Below, piece by piece: positions 1-8,199 of a DNA stretch of 64,000 nucleotides. The stretch is taken from positions 1 through 64,000 of the forward strand of contig DATDXI010000066.1 in the NCBI GenBank assembly GCA_035289385.1. The letters are read 5' to 3'. The notes beneath the pieces are model-generated. The model saw only the letters and a list, made by a program, of their open reading frames with translations, searched no databases and was not told the DNA's origin. Position numbers and translations under genes: made by a program. This stretch comes from JACOZM01 sp035289385. Its GTDB lineage: Archaea > Nanobdellota > Nanobdellia > Woesearchaeales > GW2011-AR9. Numbering within the stretch: position 1 is the stretch's first letter; each line of letters starts with the position of its first letter.

Positions 1-698
1 AATCCAGGAGAACGATCAAAGAATTTCTCCCTAAATTTGTCTCTTGGGAAAAGATTTCCAGAGTTCTTGATGCAGGAAGACATGCTCCCAGCTGCGGCAA
101 CATCCAAAACTGGAAATTCATCGTCTGCTTTGATCCAGGACAGAAAGTTCAGGTGGCTGAAGCATGTTACGGCCAATACGAAATTTCTCAAGCATGGATC
201 TTAATTGTCGTCTGCGGCGAGCCCGAGCGGGCAGAGCGGTATTATGGCAGCAGAGGAAGAGATATTTATACCATCCAAAATTGCGCAGCGGCAACACAAA
301 ACATGCTCTTAGAAGCGCATTCTCTAGGCTTAGGTGCGAGATGGGTAGGAGCTTTTGACAGTTTTGCGGTCAAGACTATCTTTGCTATCCCTGAAGAAGT
401 TACCGTAGAGTCGATCGTCGCTTTAGGATATCCTAAAGAAATTCCGGCAAAACCTCCTAAATATCCTCTGGAGCCGATGTGTTATTTCTCCGGATGGAGA
501 TCAAGATTACGGGATCCGAACAAGTATATGAATAACATCGGGGCAATTCTTGCGAGAAATGTTCAGGATGTCAAGTCTGCTGTCAAAGAAGCAGGGTCAT
601 TCTTTCTTGGAAAAAAGCAGCATCCCGAGAAACAGAAGCAAAAAGAGCATCATGAAGAAAGCCACGATCATCATGGGGAAGGCCACGATGAGCATTGA
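1..698 (+). CDS. nitroreductase family protein, 5' partial, His-rich tail
   Basis: The reading frame is open from base 3, so the true start lies before the window. The opening residues read SRRTIKEF, followed by an APSCGNIQNW block; this Arg-Arg-x-Ile plus Ala-Pro-Ser...Asn-x-Gln-x-Trp pattern is the FMN-binding entry of nitroreductase-like flavoproteins. A mid-protein GLGARWVG block and a late ALGYPKE block also fit the family, which reduces nitro, quinone or flavin substrates with NAD(P)H; the substrate here is unknown. A GTG at 153 is an internal codon, not the start. The last 28 residues are a charged tail rich in His, Glu and Lys that is not part of the usual fold and may bind metal (inference). 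Confidence 0.85.
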   Translation, partial: SRRTIKEFLPKFVSWEKISRVLDAGRHAPSCGNIQNWKFIVCFDPGQKVQVAEACYGQYEISQAWILIVVCGEPERAERYYGSRGRDIYTIQNCAAATQNMLLEAHSLGLGARWVGAFDSFAVKTIFAIPEEVTVESIVALGYPKEIPAKPPKYPLEPMCYFSGWRSRLRDPNKYMNNIGAILARNVQDVKSAVKEAGSFFLGKKQHPEKQKQKEHHEESHDHHGEGHDEH

Positions 699-816
699 AA
701 GACGCTTATCACTAGGAATGTTAAGCTCAAATAGCTTCAATTTTTTTATAATGTCTTGATAATATATATTTTAAAATGTATCTTATAAGTTAGAAATGCT
801 TAAATATAAAAAGGAT

Positions 817-905
817 ATTACCAAGAACTAAATTGGTTGGTTGTTACAAAAGTCTGGTAAACTTTTGTAAGCATGTTGGTTTTCGGTTGGTAATGGTTAG
901 TTCTT
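817..905 (+). promoter_or_regulatory. structured RNA-like segment ahead of ftsZ
   Basis: A TATA-like stretch (TTAAATATAAAA, 800-811) precedes an 89-base segment with a perfect 10-bp hairpin, TTACAAAAGT (844-853) and ACTTTTGTAA (861-870), enclosed by a 9-bp outer pairing, AAGAACTAA (823-831) with TTAGTTCTT (897-905). ATTACC (817-822) could also pair with GGTAAT (889-894), giving an alternative or knotted fold. Loops are unusually rich in G and T. It could be the start of a long ftsZ leader or a separate small RNA, because a second TATA-like site (AGTATATAATC, about 939-949) lies nearer ftsZ. Most neighbours are leaderless, so this leader stands out. Confidence 0.5.
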
Positions 906-1021
906 GTTAGTTGCTCGATTCTATAAAGAGAAGTGGTGCACTAGTATATAATCTTTTGTATACTCTGGGCTATAGGTCATGCTCTAGGATGGTGCAAGGC
1001 AAAATTGAGGTGGTGAAAAAA

Positions 1022-2086
1022 ATGGAATTTATCGTGGAAAAAGCATTGGGAAGTATGCCTAGCCAAGATTTCATGGAGTCTTGTCAGGCCAATATTAAAG
1101 TGATTGGATGTGGTGGAGCAGGCAACAACATGGTTGGCTGGCTTTACAAGAAGGGAATAAAAGGTGCAGAGATTATCGCAACAAATACTGATCAACAGCA
1201 CTTGAATATCACTGGTGCGGACAGAAAGTTCTTGATTGGGAAAGACTGTACGCGGGGATTAGGTTGCGGCGGTTTCCCAAACAAAGGGGCTGAAGCAGCT
1301 CAAGAATCATTGACTCAGATTAAAGAAGCTTTGAAAAGCTCCGATATGGTCTTTGTCTGTGCAGGGATGGGTGGAGGTACCGGAACAGGTGCAGCTCCTG
1401 TCGTAGCTCAGGTTGCTAAAGATACGGGTGCTATTGTTATCGGAACAGTAACTATGCCATTTAACATTGAGCGAGCAAGATGTGATAAGGCAGAATTTGG
1501 ATTGCAACAGTTGAGGCAAGTTTCGGATACGGTCATTGTTATCGACAACAACAGGCTTGTCCAGATTGCCGGAAACTTACCGATCCAACAGGCTTTTGCT
1601 GTAGCAAACGAGTTAGTTGCCACGATGATCAAGGGGATTGTAGAGACCATCGCTGTACCTAGCTTGGTAAACCTGGACTATGCTGACGTTAAGGCAATCA
1701 TGTCCAATGGCGGAGTAGCTGCTATCGGTGTTGGTTCAAGTGATACCAATAATAGAGTAGAAGAAGCGGTTAAAGGAGCTTTATCTAATCCACTATTGGA
1801 TATCAGCTATGAAGGCTCAACAGGTGCTTTGATCCACATTACTGGCGGTCCAGATATGACGCTGGATGAAGTATCGAAGATCGGTGAATTGGTTACCGAG
1901 AGCCTGCATGATGACGCGAACGTTATCTGGGGAGCAAGAGTTTCCGATGAGATGAAAGGAAAGTTGACGGTTATGACCATCATAACTGGGGTAAACTCAC
2001 CTTGGATCCTTGGAAAAGTTGACCAGAAACATGCTCAGCATAAGGCTCGGGTCTTGAGCCAAGAGTTGGGAATAGAATTAGTCTAA
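1022..2086 (+). CDS. ftsZ: cell division protein FtsZ
   Basis: Tubulin-like GTPase that polymerises into the division ring. Visible motifs are the nucleotide-binding GGAGNN at residues 31-36, TNTDQQHL, the tubulin signature GGGTGTGAAP near residue 117, and the T7-loop region NLDYADVKAIM. At 354 residues it has the core GTPase and C-terminal domains with little tail. I chose ATG 1022 because GAGGTG sits about ten bases upstream and homology begins soon after; an upstream TTG at 911 would add 37 residues with no family likeness. The gene is monocistronic, with a structured upstream region and a strong hairpin plus T-run behind it. Confidence 0.95.
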   Translation: MEFIVEKALGSMPSQDFMESCQANIKVIGCGGAGNNMVGWLYKKGIKGAEIIATNTDQQHLNITGADRKFLIGKDCTRGLGCGGFPNKGAEAAQESLTQIKEALKSSDMVFVCAGMGGGTGTGAAPVVAQVAKDTGAIVIGTVTMPFNIERARCDKAEFGLQQLRQVSDTVIVIDNNRLVQIAGNLPIQQAFAVANELVATMIKGIVETIAVPSLVNLDYADVKAIMSNGGVAAIGVGSSDTNNRVEEAVKGALSNPLLDISYEGSTGALIHITGGPDMTLDEVSKIGELVTESLHDDANVIWGARVSDEMKGKLTVMTIITGVNSPWILGKVDQKHAQHKARVLSQELGIELV

Positions 2087-2096
2087 TTCCCATCAT

Positions 2097-2185
2097 GTTC
2101 AGAATCTTGCCTTTGTCTTTTTCTGAACACCACCCCCCCGTTCATGAATAAGGCAAGATTTTCCTTTTTTTTTCTTTTTTTATGA
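2097..2185 (+). terminator. terminator after ftsZ with two competing hairpins
   Basis: AATCTTGCCTT (2103-2113) is perfectly complementary to AAGGCAAGATT (2150-2160), and the second arm runs straight into a long T-rich tract. A second pairing, GTTCAGAA (2097-2104) with TTCTGAAC (2121-2128), overlaps the first arm by two bases, so the two stems compete. T-rich tracts terminate archaeal transcription; the hairpins may protect the 3' end. Confidence 0.65.
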
Positions 2186-2275
2186 TCCATTTTATTCTTC
2201 ATCAGTTATTTCTTAAGCATTTCCTCTCTTAAGCATCATAAAACATATAAGGTGGTTGTTTGTTTTTAGACATTT

Positions 2276-2821
2276 ATGGGTGTCCATGAAGTTTCTTTGA
2301 GGAAGATAGGAGGTTTACGCCCTTCTTTATTTACAGACATTACTAATGCTGATGTTGTAGCTTTTTTTGAACATTATCTTGCTAGAGAAGGGAATGAAAT
2401 AGCTAGAAGATCGCCTCCCTTAGCCAGAGAAGCTTTTCTCTATGGGATGGCTTATGTTCCTGGAGCTACGTATCAAGGTGCTGATTCTCTTCCAGCATAT
2501 CTGGCTGATGCTCAAATAGTAGCCATGGTTTCTGCTGCTGGGCAAGCGTATCTTCGCCGAGGATTGCCGGATGGCCAGCCGCTTGCCGACATGCTGTCTT
2601 CTTTAGGGTATCAGCGAGCAGAAGAAGTTCGTTTTCCTGAATTAGATGGTGAGGTAGCAGAAACAGTTGAAGGATTGTGGCTGGTTTCTGGGGAAATGCG
2701 GAAGGCAGTTGGTGAAAGAGCATATTCTCCCAGAGATCCTTCTTTGCCGGAGATTGTCATTTTAGATAGGATTGTCATTCCTGGAAGAAGAGATCAGACG
2801 TTAAGGATTGTTGATGGATAA
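2276..2821 (+). CDS. hypothetical protein, 181 aa
   Basis: I do not recognise this protein. It is soluble, moderately acidic, with no signal peptide or membrane segment, and is predicted mostly helical from its Ala/Leu-rich composition. The start at ATG 2276 is supported by a TATA-like AACATATAAGG about 26 bases upstream, the usual leaderless spacing here. It stands alone between the ftsZ terminator and the convergent AbiE-type pair, ending 14 bases from the end of the regulator gene. Confidence 0.6.
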   Translation: MGVHEVSLRKIGGLRPSLFTDITNADVVAFFEHYLAREGNEIARRSPPLAREAFLYGMAYVPGATYQGADSLPAYLADAQIVAMVSAAGQAYLRRGLPDGQPLADMLSSLGYQRAEEVRFPELDGEVAETVEGLWLVSGEMRKAVGERAYSPRDPSLPEIVILDRIVIPGRRDQTLRIVDG

Positions 2822-2835
2822 ACTTTCCAATCATT

Positions 2836-3420
2836 TTAAAGAAGAAATTTTATCCTTTCCTGAAATTTCTGTGGATAGCACTCCACGTATTTTTTAAGAC
2901 GCTGTTGGTCAAGATGTTTCAGCCATCCTTTTACCTCAACCTTATCGATATTTTTTCTGAAATATAGTCTATCTAATACCGTCTTTTCCTTGTCAGAATA
3001 GGGCAATATCATCTCTCCAATCGTGTGGTATTCAACACCAAAAAACAGCTCTCGTGGTATCATTCGAAGCAGCACGTTCGTTCCCATCACTTTTCTTAAT
3101 CCTCTCCGAACATGACGGGTGGTAAAGATGACAGGAATGGTCTCCTGCTCCCATAAGTTATGTCTGCTGAGGGCATCTTCCCCGCCGAGGTATGCTGGCT
3201 GAAAGCAGAAGACTGCCAGTGATGGATCATTGTGTGAAGTATAATATCCTTTCATTAATCGATGGATCTTTCCTTTTTTGACAAGATTCCGCAGCACATG
3301 GCGGTCGTATTGCTTTACTTTTTTCTTGCTCTTCAAGAGCCTGCTGATAGAAGAGGCCTGCACAACAGGGCTTTTGGCAAATAATTGTTCTATCTCTTTA
3401 AGGTATTTTGTCTTTCCCAT
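2836..3420 (-). CDS. AbiEi-like winged-helix antitoxin/regulator
   Basis: Second gene of a two-gene unit with the nucleotidyltransferase next to it; its start lies one base beyond the toxin stop. The N-terminal 60 residues look like a winged helix (ISRLLKSKK, then LRNLVKKGKIHRLMKGYY, the typical recognition helix and wing of AbiEi-type antitoxins). The remainder resembles the AbiEi C-terminal region (TTRHVRRGLRKVMGTN). In type IV systems such a protein represses its own operon and opposes the AbiEii nucleotidyltransferase. Gene order is toxin first here, whereas classical abiE has the antitoxin first. Assignment is by motif and context. Confidence 0.7.
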   Translation of the reverse strand: MGKTKYLKEIEQLFAKSPVVQASSISRLLKSKKKVKQYDRHVLRNLVKKGKIHRLMKGYYTSHNDPSLAVFCFQPAYLGGEDALSRHNLWEQETIPVIFTTRHVRRGLRKVMGTNVLLRMIPRELFFGVEYHTIGEMILPYSDKEKTVLDRLYFRKNIDKVEVKGWLKHLDQQRLKKYVECYPQKFQERIKFLL

Positions 3421-3421
3421 A

Positions 3422-4072
3422 CTATCCCTCTCGACAATACCTTTCGATATACTCTTTCATCTTTTGGACGGAAGGAACAACTCCTTCCAGGATAAGGACT
3501 TGAAGCTCTTCTTCATCTGCAGGGGCTGGAAAATCATCCAATAGTCTTTTAAGAAAAGAAAGCACTCCTTTTCGGTCTTGCACAAATCTCAATAAAAAGA
3601 AGATATCATAAAGATCACGGATTTTCTTTCTGTTAAGGTAAGCATTTACTTTTTCTTCCACGAATTGCTCTGGGGTCAGCGTAAGGACAGTAAGGTAATT
3701 TCCACTGATGGTTTCATATTCTTTTAGGCAGTTGTCTTTCTTCAGGAAAAGAGCCTCAAAGCGAACTTTCTGCCGCTGCAGCTGCAACGTCGAATAAATA
3801 CTGTTGGCAGTAACTTTTTTCTTCTCTAGGATAAACCCTCTCTCCTTCAGCTTTTCCCAATAGCTGGCTATTTTTTGCTCATCTCGGGGCAGATAGACAT
3901 CCAAGTCTTCAGAGAATCTTCCTCCTCCATAGCACCTCCAGATAGCTGTTCCTCCATGAAGAATGGCCGTAGGGAAAGTTATGTATAATTCCTCCACCAG
4001 AATATCTTGAGCTAAAGCTATCTCTTGATGGATATGCTTCTTCAGCTTTTGCCCTAACGCTATTTTTACCAT
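3422..4072 (-). CDS. AbiEii/AbiGii-type nucleotidyltransferase toxin
   Basis: 216 residues with the hallmark signatures of the AbiEii (DUF1814) nucleotidyltransferase family: HGGTAIWRCYGGGRFSEDLD near residues 39-58, giving the GG-T and S-x-D-x-D active-site motifs, and KVNAYLNRKKIRDLYDIFFL near 140-160. Family members transfer nucleotides to RNA and act as type IV toxins or phage-abortive proteins. Catalytic residues look intact. The start region is odd: a 14-base block containing the ATG is tandemly repeated, giving an out-of-frame decoy start upstream (separate entry). A lone end of the palindromic element family lies 69 bases upstream of the start. Confidence 0.85.
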   Translation of the reverse strand: MVKIALGQKLKKHIHQEIALAQDILVEELYITFPTAILHGGTAIWRCYGGGRFSEDLDVYLPRDEQKIASYWEKLKERGFILEKKKVTANSIYSTLQLQRQKVRFEALFLKKDNCLKEYETISGNYLTVLTLTPEQFVEEKVNAYLNRKKIRDLYDIFFLLRFVQDRKGVLSFLKRLLDDFPAPADEEELQVLILEGVVPSVQKMKEYIERYCREG

Positions 4073-4089
4073 AATGCTATTTTTACCAT
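4059..4089 (-). repeat. tandem duplication of toxin start region, decoy ATG
   Basis: On the minus strand ATGGTAAAAATAGC occurs twice with a 17-base period (first copy 4089-4076, second 4072-4059). The second ATG opens the toxin. The first is out of frame and reads M-V-K-I-A-L-W then TAA, so its seven-codon frame overlaps the true start. A TATA-like TTTAAATA centred near 4118 is about 28 bases from the decoy ATG, the spacing this genome uses for leaderless starts. Confidence 0.7.
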
Positions 4090-4140
4090 TGTTATGCTTA
4101 TGTATAACATTGGTTATTTAAATGTTTCGCTGGAATTTAA

Positions 4141-4169
4141 GTACGTATTTAGTTCGGTTAAAATAGTGG
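4141..4169. repeat. isolated end of the palindromic mobile-element family
   Basis: These 29 bases start GTACGTATTTAGTTC and end AAAATAGTGG; they match the outer inverted-repeat end of the elements at 35537-35720 and 43922-44106 except for one missing A. No matching right end is found; AGTGGG (4164-4169) can pair with CCCACT at 4264-4269, so a degenerate or rearranged element may extend to about 4270. The bases from here to 4320 hold no gene. Confidence 0.6.
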
Positions 4170-4320
4170 GCAGTGTTAATATTTGACGATAGAACTATGG
4201 TCTTGTCTTAACCAAATAATCTTAAAACAGTGGATAATATGAAAAGCATCTCCGTCACTTATACCCACTGCTCAGAGTGTAGTAAAATATTTAATGGTGT
4301 TATTGTTTTGGTAATAAAAA

Positions 4321-4638
4321 GTGGCAGAAACAAGAATCATTAAAGAGGTAAGTTACTTGGAATATAAAGAGCTTATTGACAAATTCAAAGGTAAGATTAA
4401 AGTTAATTCCCATACCTGCTTTAGATTAAATGAACAGCAATGAAAAGTATATAAAGATGAGGCTCTTGTAGAACCATTAACTGGAGAAAAACCAGCATTT
4501 ATTGGAATTCAGAAAAACCAAAATTATGCAACATTTTTCAGTAATAAACAGGGTTATCTTCGGTTAATGTTTAAGGTGACCAACACAAATATTGAAATAG
4601 TAACATTTTACCTGATTGACAACATACCAAAAATCTAA
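4321..4638 (+). pseudogene. toxin of a DUF2283-paired module, interrupted by in-frame TGA
   Basis: Reading from GTG 4321 gives a 105-codon frame ending at TAA 4636-4638, broken only by TGA at 4441-4443 (codon 41). Both halves are coherent: an N-terminal KEVSYLEYKELIDKFKGK segment and a C-terminal GYLRLMFKV...IEIVTFYLIDNIPKI segment, resembling the small archaeal toxins encoded before DUF2283 antitoxins. The DUF2283 gene starts one base after the stop, so this is the expected toxin position. A TATA-like AAAATATTTAATGG lies about 30 bases before the GTG. A one-base nonsense mutation is the simplest reading; a sequencing error or programmed readthrough cannot be excluded. Confidence 0.7.
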
Positions 4639-4639
4639 A

Positions 4640-5023
4640 ATGAAAATAAGACAGCTTGATGCAAAAGGGAAGGGGGAAATGGATTATGATTATGCAAATG
4701 ATATTTTATTCTTTAAAGTTAAAGAAAGAGAATATGATCATTCCATTGAATTAGAAGATGTTATTTTAGATATTGATAAAGAAAGATACATTACAGGAAT
4801 CCAAATTTTTGGAGCATCAAAGATGTTTAATGTTGAGAAAGACGCTTTACGGAATGTTAAAAAATGGGAGTTTAAAGTGAGAACAGAAGGTAAGGTTGTC
4901 TATGTTCAGTTAATGTTTGAAATGTTACGAAGAAATCAAGTAGTAGAACGTGGTCAAAACTTGGTGAGAGAAGCTTCATCTTTATTGACTGATTCTGAAG
5001 TTATGTGTGCAGCAACAGCATGA
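4640..5023 (+). CDS. DUF2283 family antitoxin-like protein
   Basis: The core DYDYANDILFFKVKEREYD followed by ELEDVILDIDKE and ITGIQIFGASK is the DUF2283 (YuzE-like) pattern, a small beta-rich domain commonly encoded next to RelE-like or DUF4258-like toxins and regarded as the antitoxin. I start at ATG 4640, immediately after the upstream stop. The protein runs about 127 residues, longer than the roughly 70-residue core; the tail LRRNQVVERGQNLVREASSL may form a helix that contacts the toxin (inference). The antitoxin is intact while the toxin is broken. Confidence 0.75.
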   Translation: MKIRQLDAKGKGEMDYDYANDILFFKVKEREYDHSIELEDVILDIDKERYITGIQIFGASKMFNVEKDALRNVKKWEFKVRTEGKVVYVQLMFEMLRRNQVVERGQNLVREASSLLTDSEVMCAATA

Positions 5024-5099
5024 TTTATTGCCTTCTTGGTCTATACCCATAGCTTGCTGCGACGGAGAGCTTAATTCCTTTCTGGAAGAAGAGATAAAA

Positions 5100-5468
5100 C
5101 TATTTCAAGTGTTGTGTTATATCTCCTACTACTTTATCAGAATCAAATTCTCCTTTATCATAGAAACCATTTGCTCCATAACGAAGAGCATTCCTAACAA
5201 CATCTGAACCTCCCGCGCTTACTAAATAGAATGGAACATTATTTCCTGATCCTCTAATTTTTTGGAGAGATTTTAATCCTGCACCTTTTTCTTCCATGTC
5301 ATTATCACTGATAACTAAGGAATAATCCCCCTGTAAAACACGTTCTACTAAGTCACTCCCAGTTTCAACTGCATCAACCTGCGCATCTGGAAAAGCATTT
5401 TTTACTAAACTAACATATGTTCCTCTCCAACTTGGATAGTCGTCAGCAACAATAACCTTCTTTACCAT
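5100..5468 (-). CDS. stand-alone response-regulator receiver domain (CheY-like)
   Basis: 122 residues forming just one receiver domain. The acidic pair is at VIVADDYPSW (residues 9-10), the phospho-acceptor Asp lies in LVISDNDMEEKG, a Ser replaces the usual Thr in YLVSAGGSD, and the conserved Lys is in FYDKGEF. There is no output domain, and no histidine kinase in this window. Receiver-only proteins act by protein-protein contacts. TATA-like TTATATATC lies about 25-30 bases upstream of the start. The gene is convergent with the DUF2283 gene. Confidence 0.85.
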   Translation of the reverse strand: MVKKVIVADDYPSWRGTYVSLVKNAFPDAQVDAVETGSDLVERVLQGDYSLVISDNDMEEKGAGLKSLQKIRGSGNNVPFYLVSAGGSDVVRNALRYGANGFYDKGEFDSDKVVGDITQHLK

Positions 5469-5584
5469 TTTCCATTGGATAAATAAGACTTATTTATATA
5501 TCTTCCGCTTAATTGTAACTAAAAAGTAGTGTTTAATTTTCTAAGATCTTACACAGGTTTCGTATTAGTCCCCCCGCAAAAACC

Positions 5585-5592
5585 TTTATATA
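5585..5592 (+). promoter_or_regulatory. TATA box of leaderless proS
   Basis: TTTATATA is centred 27 bases before ATG 5615 with no ribosome-binding motif between, so transcription should start at or within a base or two of the start codon. It is a clear example of the promoter pattern repeated through the window. Confidence 0.7.
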
Positions 5593-5614
5593 GGATAGTC
5601 CTATTCTTTATCTC

Positions 5615-7060
5615 ATGTCACAGAAGGACAATAAGGGGATAACCGTCAAGAAAGTGGATGATTTCTCTGAATGGTACACACAAGTTCTGCAGAAAGCAGA
5701 GCTGATCGATTATTCTCCTGTTTCTGGATGTTATATCTTAAGGCCTAGCGCTTACCACATCTGGGAGAATGTGCAGCAATTCTTTGACAAGCTGATCAAG
5801 GCTGATGGAGTGAAAAATGCCTATTTCCCGTTATTTATCCCTGAAAATCTATTGACAAAAGAAAAACAGCACGTGGAAGGCTTTGCCCCAGAAGTAGCTT
5901 GGGTCACTCACGGTGGTAATACAGCATTGCAAGAACGATTAGCTGTCCGCCCTACCTCTGAAACGATCATGTATGACTCTTATGCCAAATGGATAAGGTC
6001 ACACAAAGATTTGCCGTTACGCCTAAACCAATGGTGTAATGTGGTGAGATGGGAATTCAATCATCCCGTTCCTTTTCTGAGAAGCAGAGAATTTCTCTGG
6101 CAGGAAGGTCATACTTGTTTTGCCACACCGGAAGAAGCTCATGCTGAAGCAGAGAAGATATTAGGTTTCTACGAGCAAGTCTTTAGGGAATTGTATGCTA
6201 TCCCTGTGTTAAAAGGTAAAAAATCCAATCAAGAAAAGTTTGCCGGGGCAGATTATACTTTGTCGGTAGAAGCATTCCTCCCTAACGGAAAAGCTATTCA
6301 AGGAGCAACATCCCATCACCTTGGCCAGAATTTCTCTAAAGCATTCAATATCTCGTTTACCGATTCTCAAGGAAAAACAAGTTATGCTTACCAGAACTCT
6401 TGGGGTATCTCTACAAGGTCCATAGGAATAATGATTCTGATGCATGGGGATGATAAGGGTTTAGTGATTCCTCCAAGAATTGCCGAGAAGCAAGTGGTTA
6501 TTGTTCCAATTTTATTTGATGACTCCAAGAAGAAAGTTCTGTCGGAAGTTCAAAAGATCAAAGATCATCTAGAAAAGCAAGGTCTTCGAGTTCATGTTGA
6601 TGACCGCGAAGATTATTCTCCCGGCTGGAAGTTTAATGAGTGGGAAGTGAAAGGTGTTCCTATTAGAATTGAACTAGGTCCGAAAGATCTGGAGAAGAAG
6701 CAGGCTGTTGCTGTCCGAAGAGATACAGGAGAGAAGAAAGCGATTAGTCTTGCCAAGATCAGCAAGGATGTTCCATCTCTGCTGGATACTATCCAGAATG
6801 ATCTGTTGCAAAAAGCAGAGAAGTTTTTGAAGAGTTCTATCGTTTCTGTTTCAACAGGAAAAGAAGCAGAGCTGGCATTCAAGCAGGGGAAACTTGTTTC
6901 TGCTTCATGGTGTGGTTCAAAAGAATGTGAAGAGTCGGTGAAGGAAAAGACTGGGGCAAAATCACTGAACAGCCCGCTGCTCCATGGAAAAGTTTCTGGA
7001 AATTGTTTTGCCTGCAAGAAGAAGGCTGTGGCACCGTTTTATCTTGGGAAGAGTTATTGA
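5615..7060 (+). CDS. proS: prolyl-tRNA synthetase, archaeal/eukaryotic type
   Basis: Charges tRNA-Pro with proline. It is a class II synthetase of 481 residues, the length of archaeal ProRS, without the bacterial insertion editing domain. Visible blocks are the motif 2 region RLNQWCNVVRWEFNHP, the REFLWQEGHT block, and the motif 3 region SWGISTRSIGIMILMHGDDKG. The C-terminal part carries an anticodon-binding fold (VVIVPILF...VHVDDREDYSPGWKFNEWE) and a zinc site built from CGSKECEE and NCFACKKK, typical of archaeal enzymes. The ATG is fixed by the TATA box 27 bases upstream. Expressed as a single gene. Confidence 0.97.
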   Translation: MSQKDNKGITVKKVDDFSEWYTQVLQKAELIDYSPVSGCYILRPSAYHIWENVQQFFDKLIKADGVKNAYFPLFIPENLLTKEKQHVEGFAPEVAWVTHGGNTALQERLAVRPTSETIMYDSYAKWIRSHKDLPLRLNQWCNVVRWEFNHPVPFLRSREFLWQEGHTCFATPEEAHAEAEKILGFYEQVFRELYAIPVLKGKKSNQEKFAGADYTLSVEAFLPNGKAIQGATSHHLGQNFSKAFNISFTDSQGKTSYAYQNSWGISTRSIGIMILMHGDDKGLVIPPRIAEKQVVIVPILFDDSKKKVLSEVQKIKDHLEKQGLRVHVDDREDYSPGWKFNEWEVKGVPIRIELGPKDLEKKQAVAVRRDTGEKKAISLAKISKDVPSLLDTIQNDLLQKAEKFLKSSIVSVSTGKEAELAFKQGKLVSASWCGSKECEESVKEKTGAKSLNSPLLHGKVSGNCFACKKKAVAPFYLGKSY

Positions 7061-7085
7061 TTGTGGTCGGTGTTTATTCTTCTAC

Positions 7086-8060
7086 CTATTCTAATTCCCA
7101 TTCTATGGCATTGGGCCAATACATCACTCCTTGAGCTCCCCACTCTGAATGATATGGATCTGCACCAAAAGCAAGATCACGAACAGTTTGCTGGCCATTG
7201 GCAATACTATCCTGGATATTGTCCTCAAGGGCAGTGATATTAAAATTAGCGGTTTCATAAGGTCCTCCCACACTTTCTGTACTTAAAATGCCGTGTACAC
7301 TGACCAACTTTGTTTCTCCTTCTTCATCTAAGAGATGATTTGCATTGACCTGAATTTCAGTTCCTTGCTCAGGGTTTCGCCAATAGGCGGCATGTCTCGC
7401 ATAGCGGATCGCGCCTGCGGACATTTCCCGCCAGTCGTCGAAGTTACAAGATAGGTGTTCAAGCGGAAAATTGGAAAAATAGATAGCATTTCCTGAAAAA
7501 TCTCTCACATCAGATAAATTTCCCTCTTCCAGATATCTTTGTACCTGCTCTAGGTGATTGCCAGGGACGACTAAAAGGTCAGCATGATAACTTGGGCCTT
7601 CAGCGATCACTTCGTTCTGTTCTCCAAGTAACACATTGTTTTGTTGTCTATAATGTGCCAAAGCAGTTGCTTCCAGACTTCCACCGCCATTCAGGATATC
7701 AATTAAAGATACTTCACTTTGCAGACGTTCTGCCAATTGGGTTCCCAATGTTTCGGCAGCGGTCACGAAATTACTGTAGCTTTCAGGACATTCCCCTGTG
7801 GAACGATCTTCTGGACAGAGGGCACGCAGCCGCTCAGCGGACTTCCCAAAAAATCCTAAACAGTCTTTAAGGGTGGAATTGACGCTCATCTGGGGATGGT
7901 TTAAGGGAGTGGGCGTGGAGATTTGGCGGTCGGAAGGTTGAGGGGCCGGGGCACTTGTCTCGGGCAAAGGAGGCGCATCATAACGATATAATTTGTCGTC
8001 ACCACAGACGGCCAGGGCTAGGCCGATGAGTCCGACGTATATTTTGGTTCGAAGAGTCAT
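7086..8060 (-). CDS. exported hypothetical protein, possible lipoprotein
   Basis: I do not recognise the mature domain. Residues 4-19 (RTKIYVGLIGLALAVC) look like a signal peptide ending in L-A-V-C, a plausible lipobox, followed by a Pro/Ser/Thr-rich linker (PPLPETSAPAPQP) typical just outside a membrane. The roughly 270-residue body has several Cys (CLGFFG, LCPEDRSTGECPES, LSCNFDD) that could form disulfides. The TATA-like AACATTTATAAATA is about 27 bases before the start codon. It is convergent with proS. Confidence 0.6.
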   Translation of the reverse strand: MTLRTKIYVGLIGLALAVCGDDKLYRYDAPPLPETSAPAPQPSDRQISTPTPLNHPQMSVNSTLKDCLGFFGKSAERLRALCPEDRSTGECPESYSNFVTAAETLGTQLAERLQSEVSLIDILNGGGSLEATALAHYRQQNNVLLGEQNEVIAEGPSYHADLLVVPGNHLEQVQRYLEEGNLSDVRDFSGNAIYFSNFPLEHLSCNFDDWREMSAGAIRYARHAAYWRNPEQGTEIQVNANHLLDEEGETKLVSVHGILSTESVGGPYETANFNITALEDNIQDSIANGQQTVRDLAFGADPYHSEWGAQGVMYWPNAIEWELE

Positions 8061-8199
8061 TGTTACTACTAATAGGTGGTTTATTTATAAATGTTTTGCT
8101 GCTTTTCAAGGAAAATGTTGCTTTTGATTGTTCGTATCGAGGGTTTATCTCATTTGTCTAAAAGCAAATCTTATATAGCAGATTTTCTTCTGGGTAGGT

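Noticed and set aside
911..1021. N-terminal extension of FtsZ from TTG 911
   Set aside because: The extra residues do not resemble FtsZ, and a Shine-Dalgarno motif points to ATG 1022.
4441..4443. Selenocysteine or pyrrolysine-like recoding at the TGA
   Set aside because: No recoding element is recognisable, the site aligns with ordinary residues, and TGA ends other genes here.
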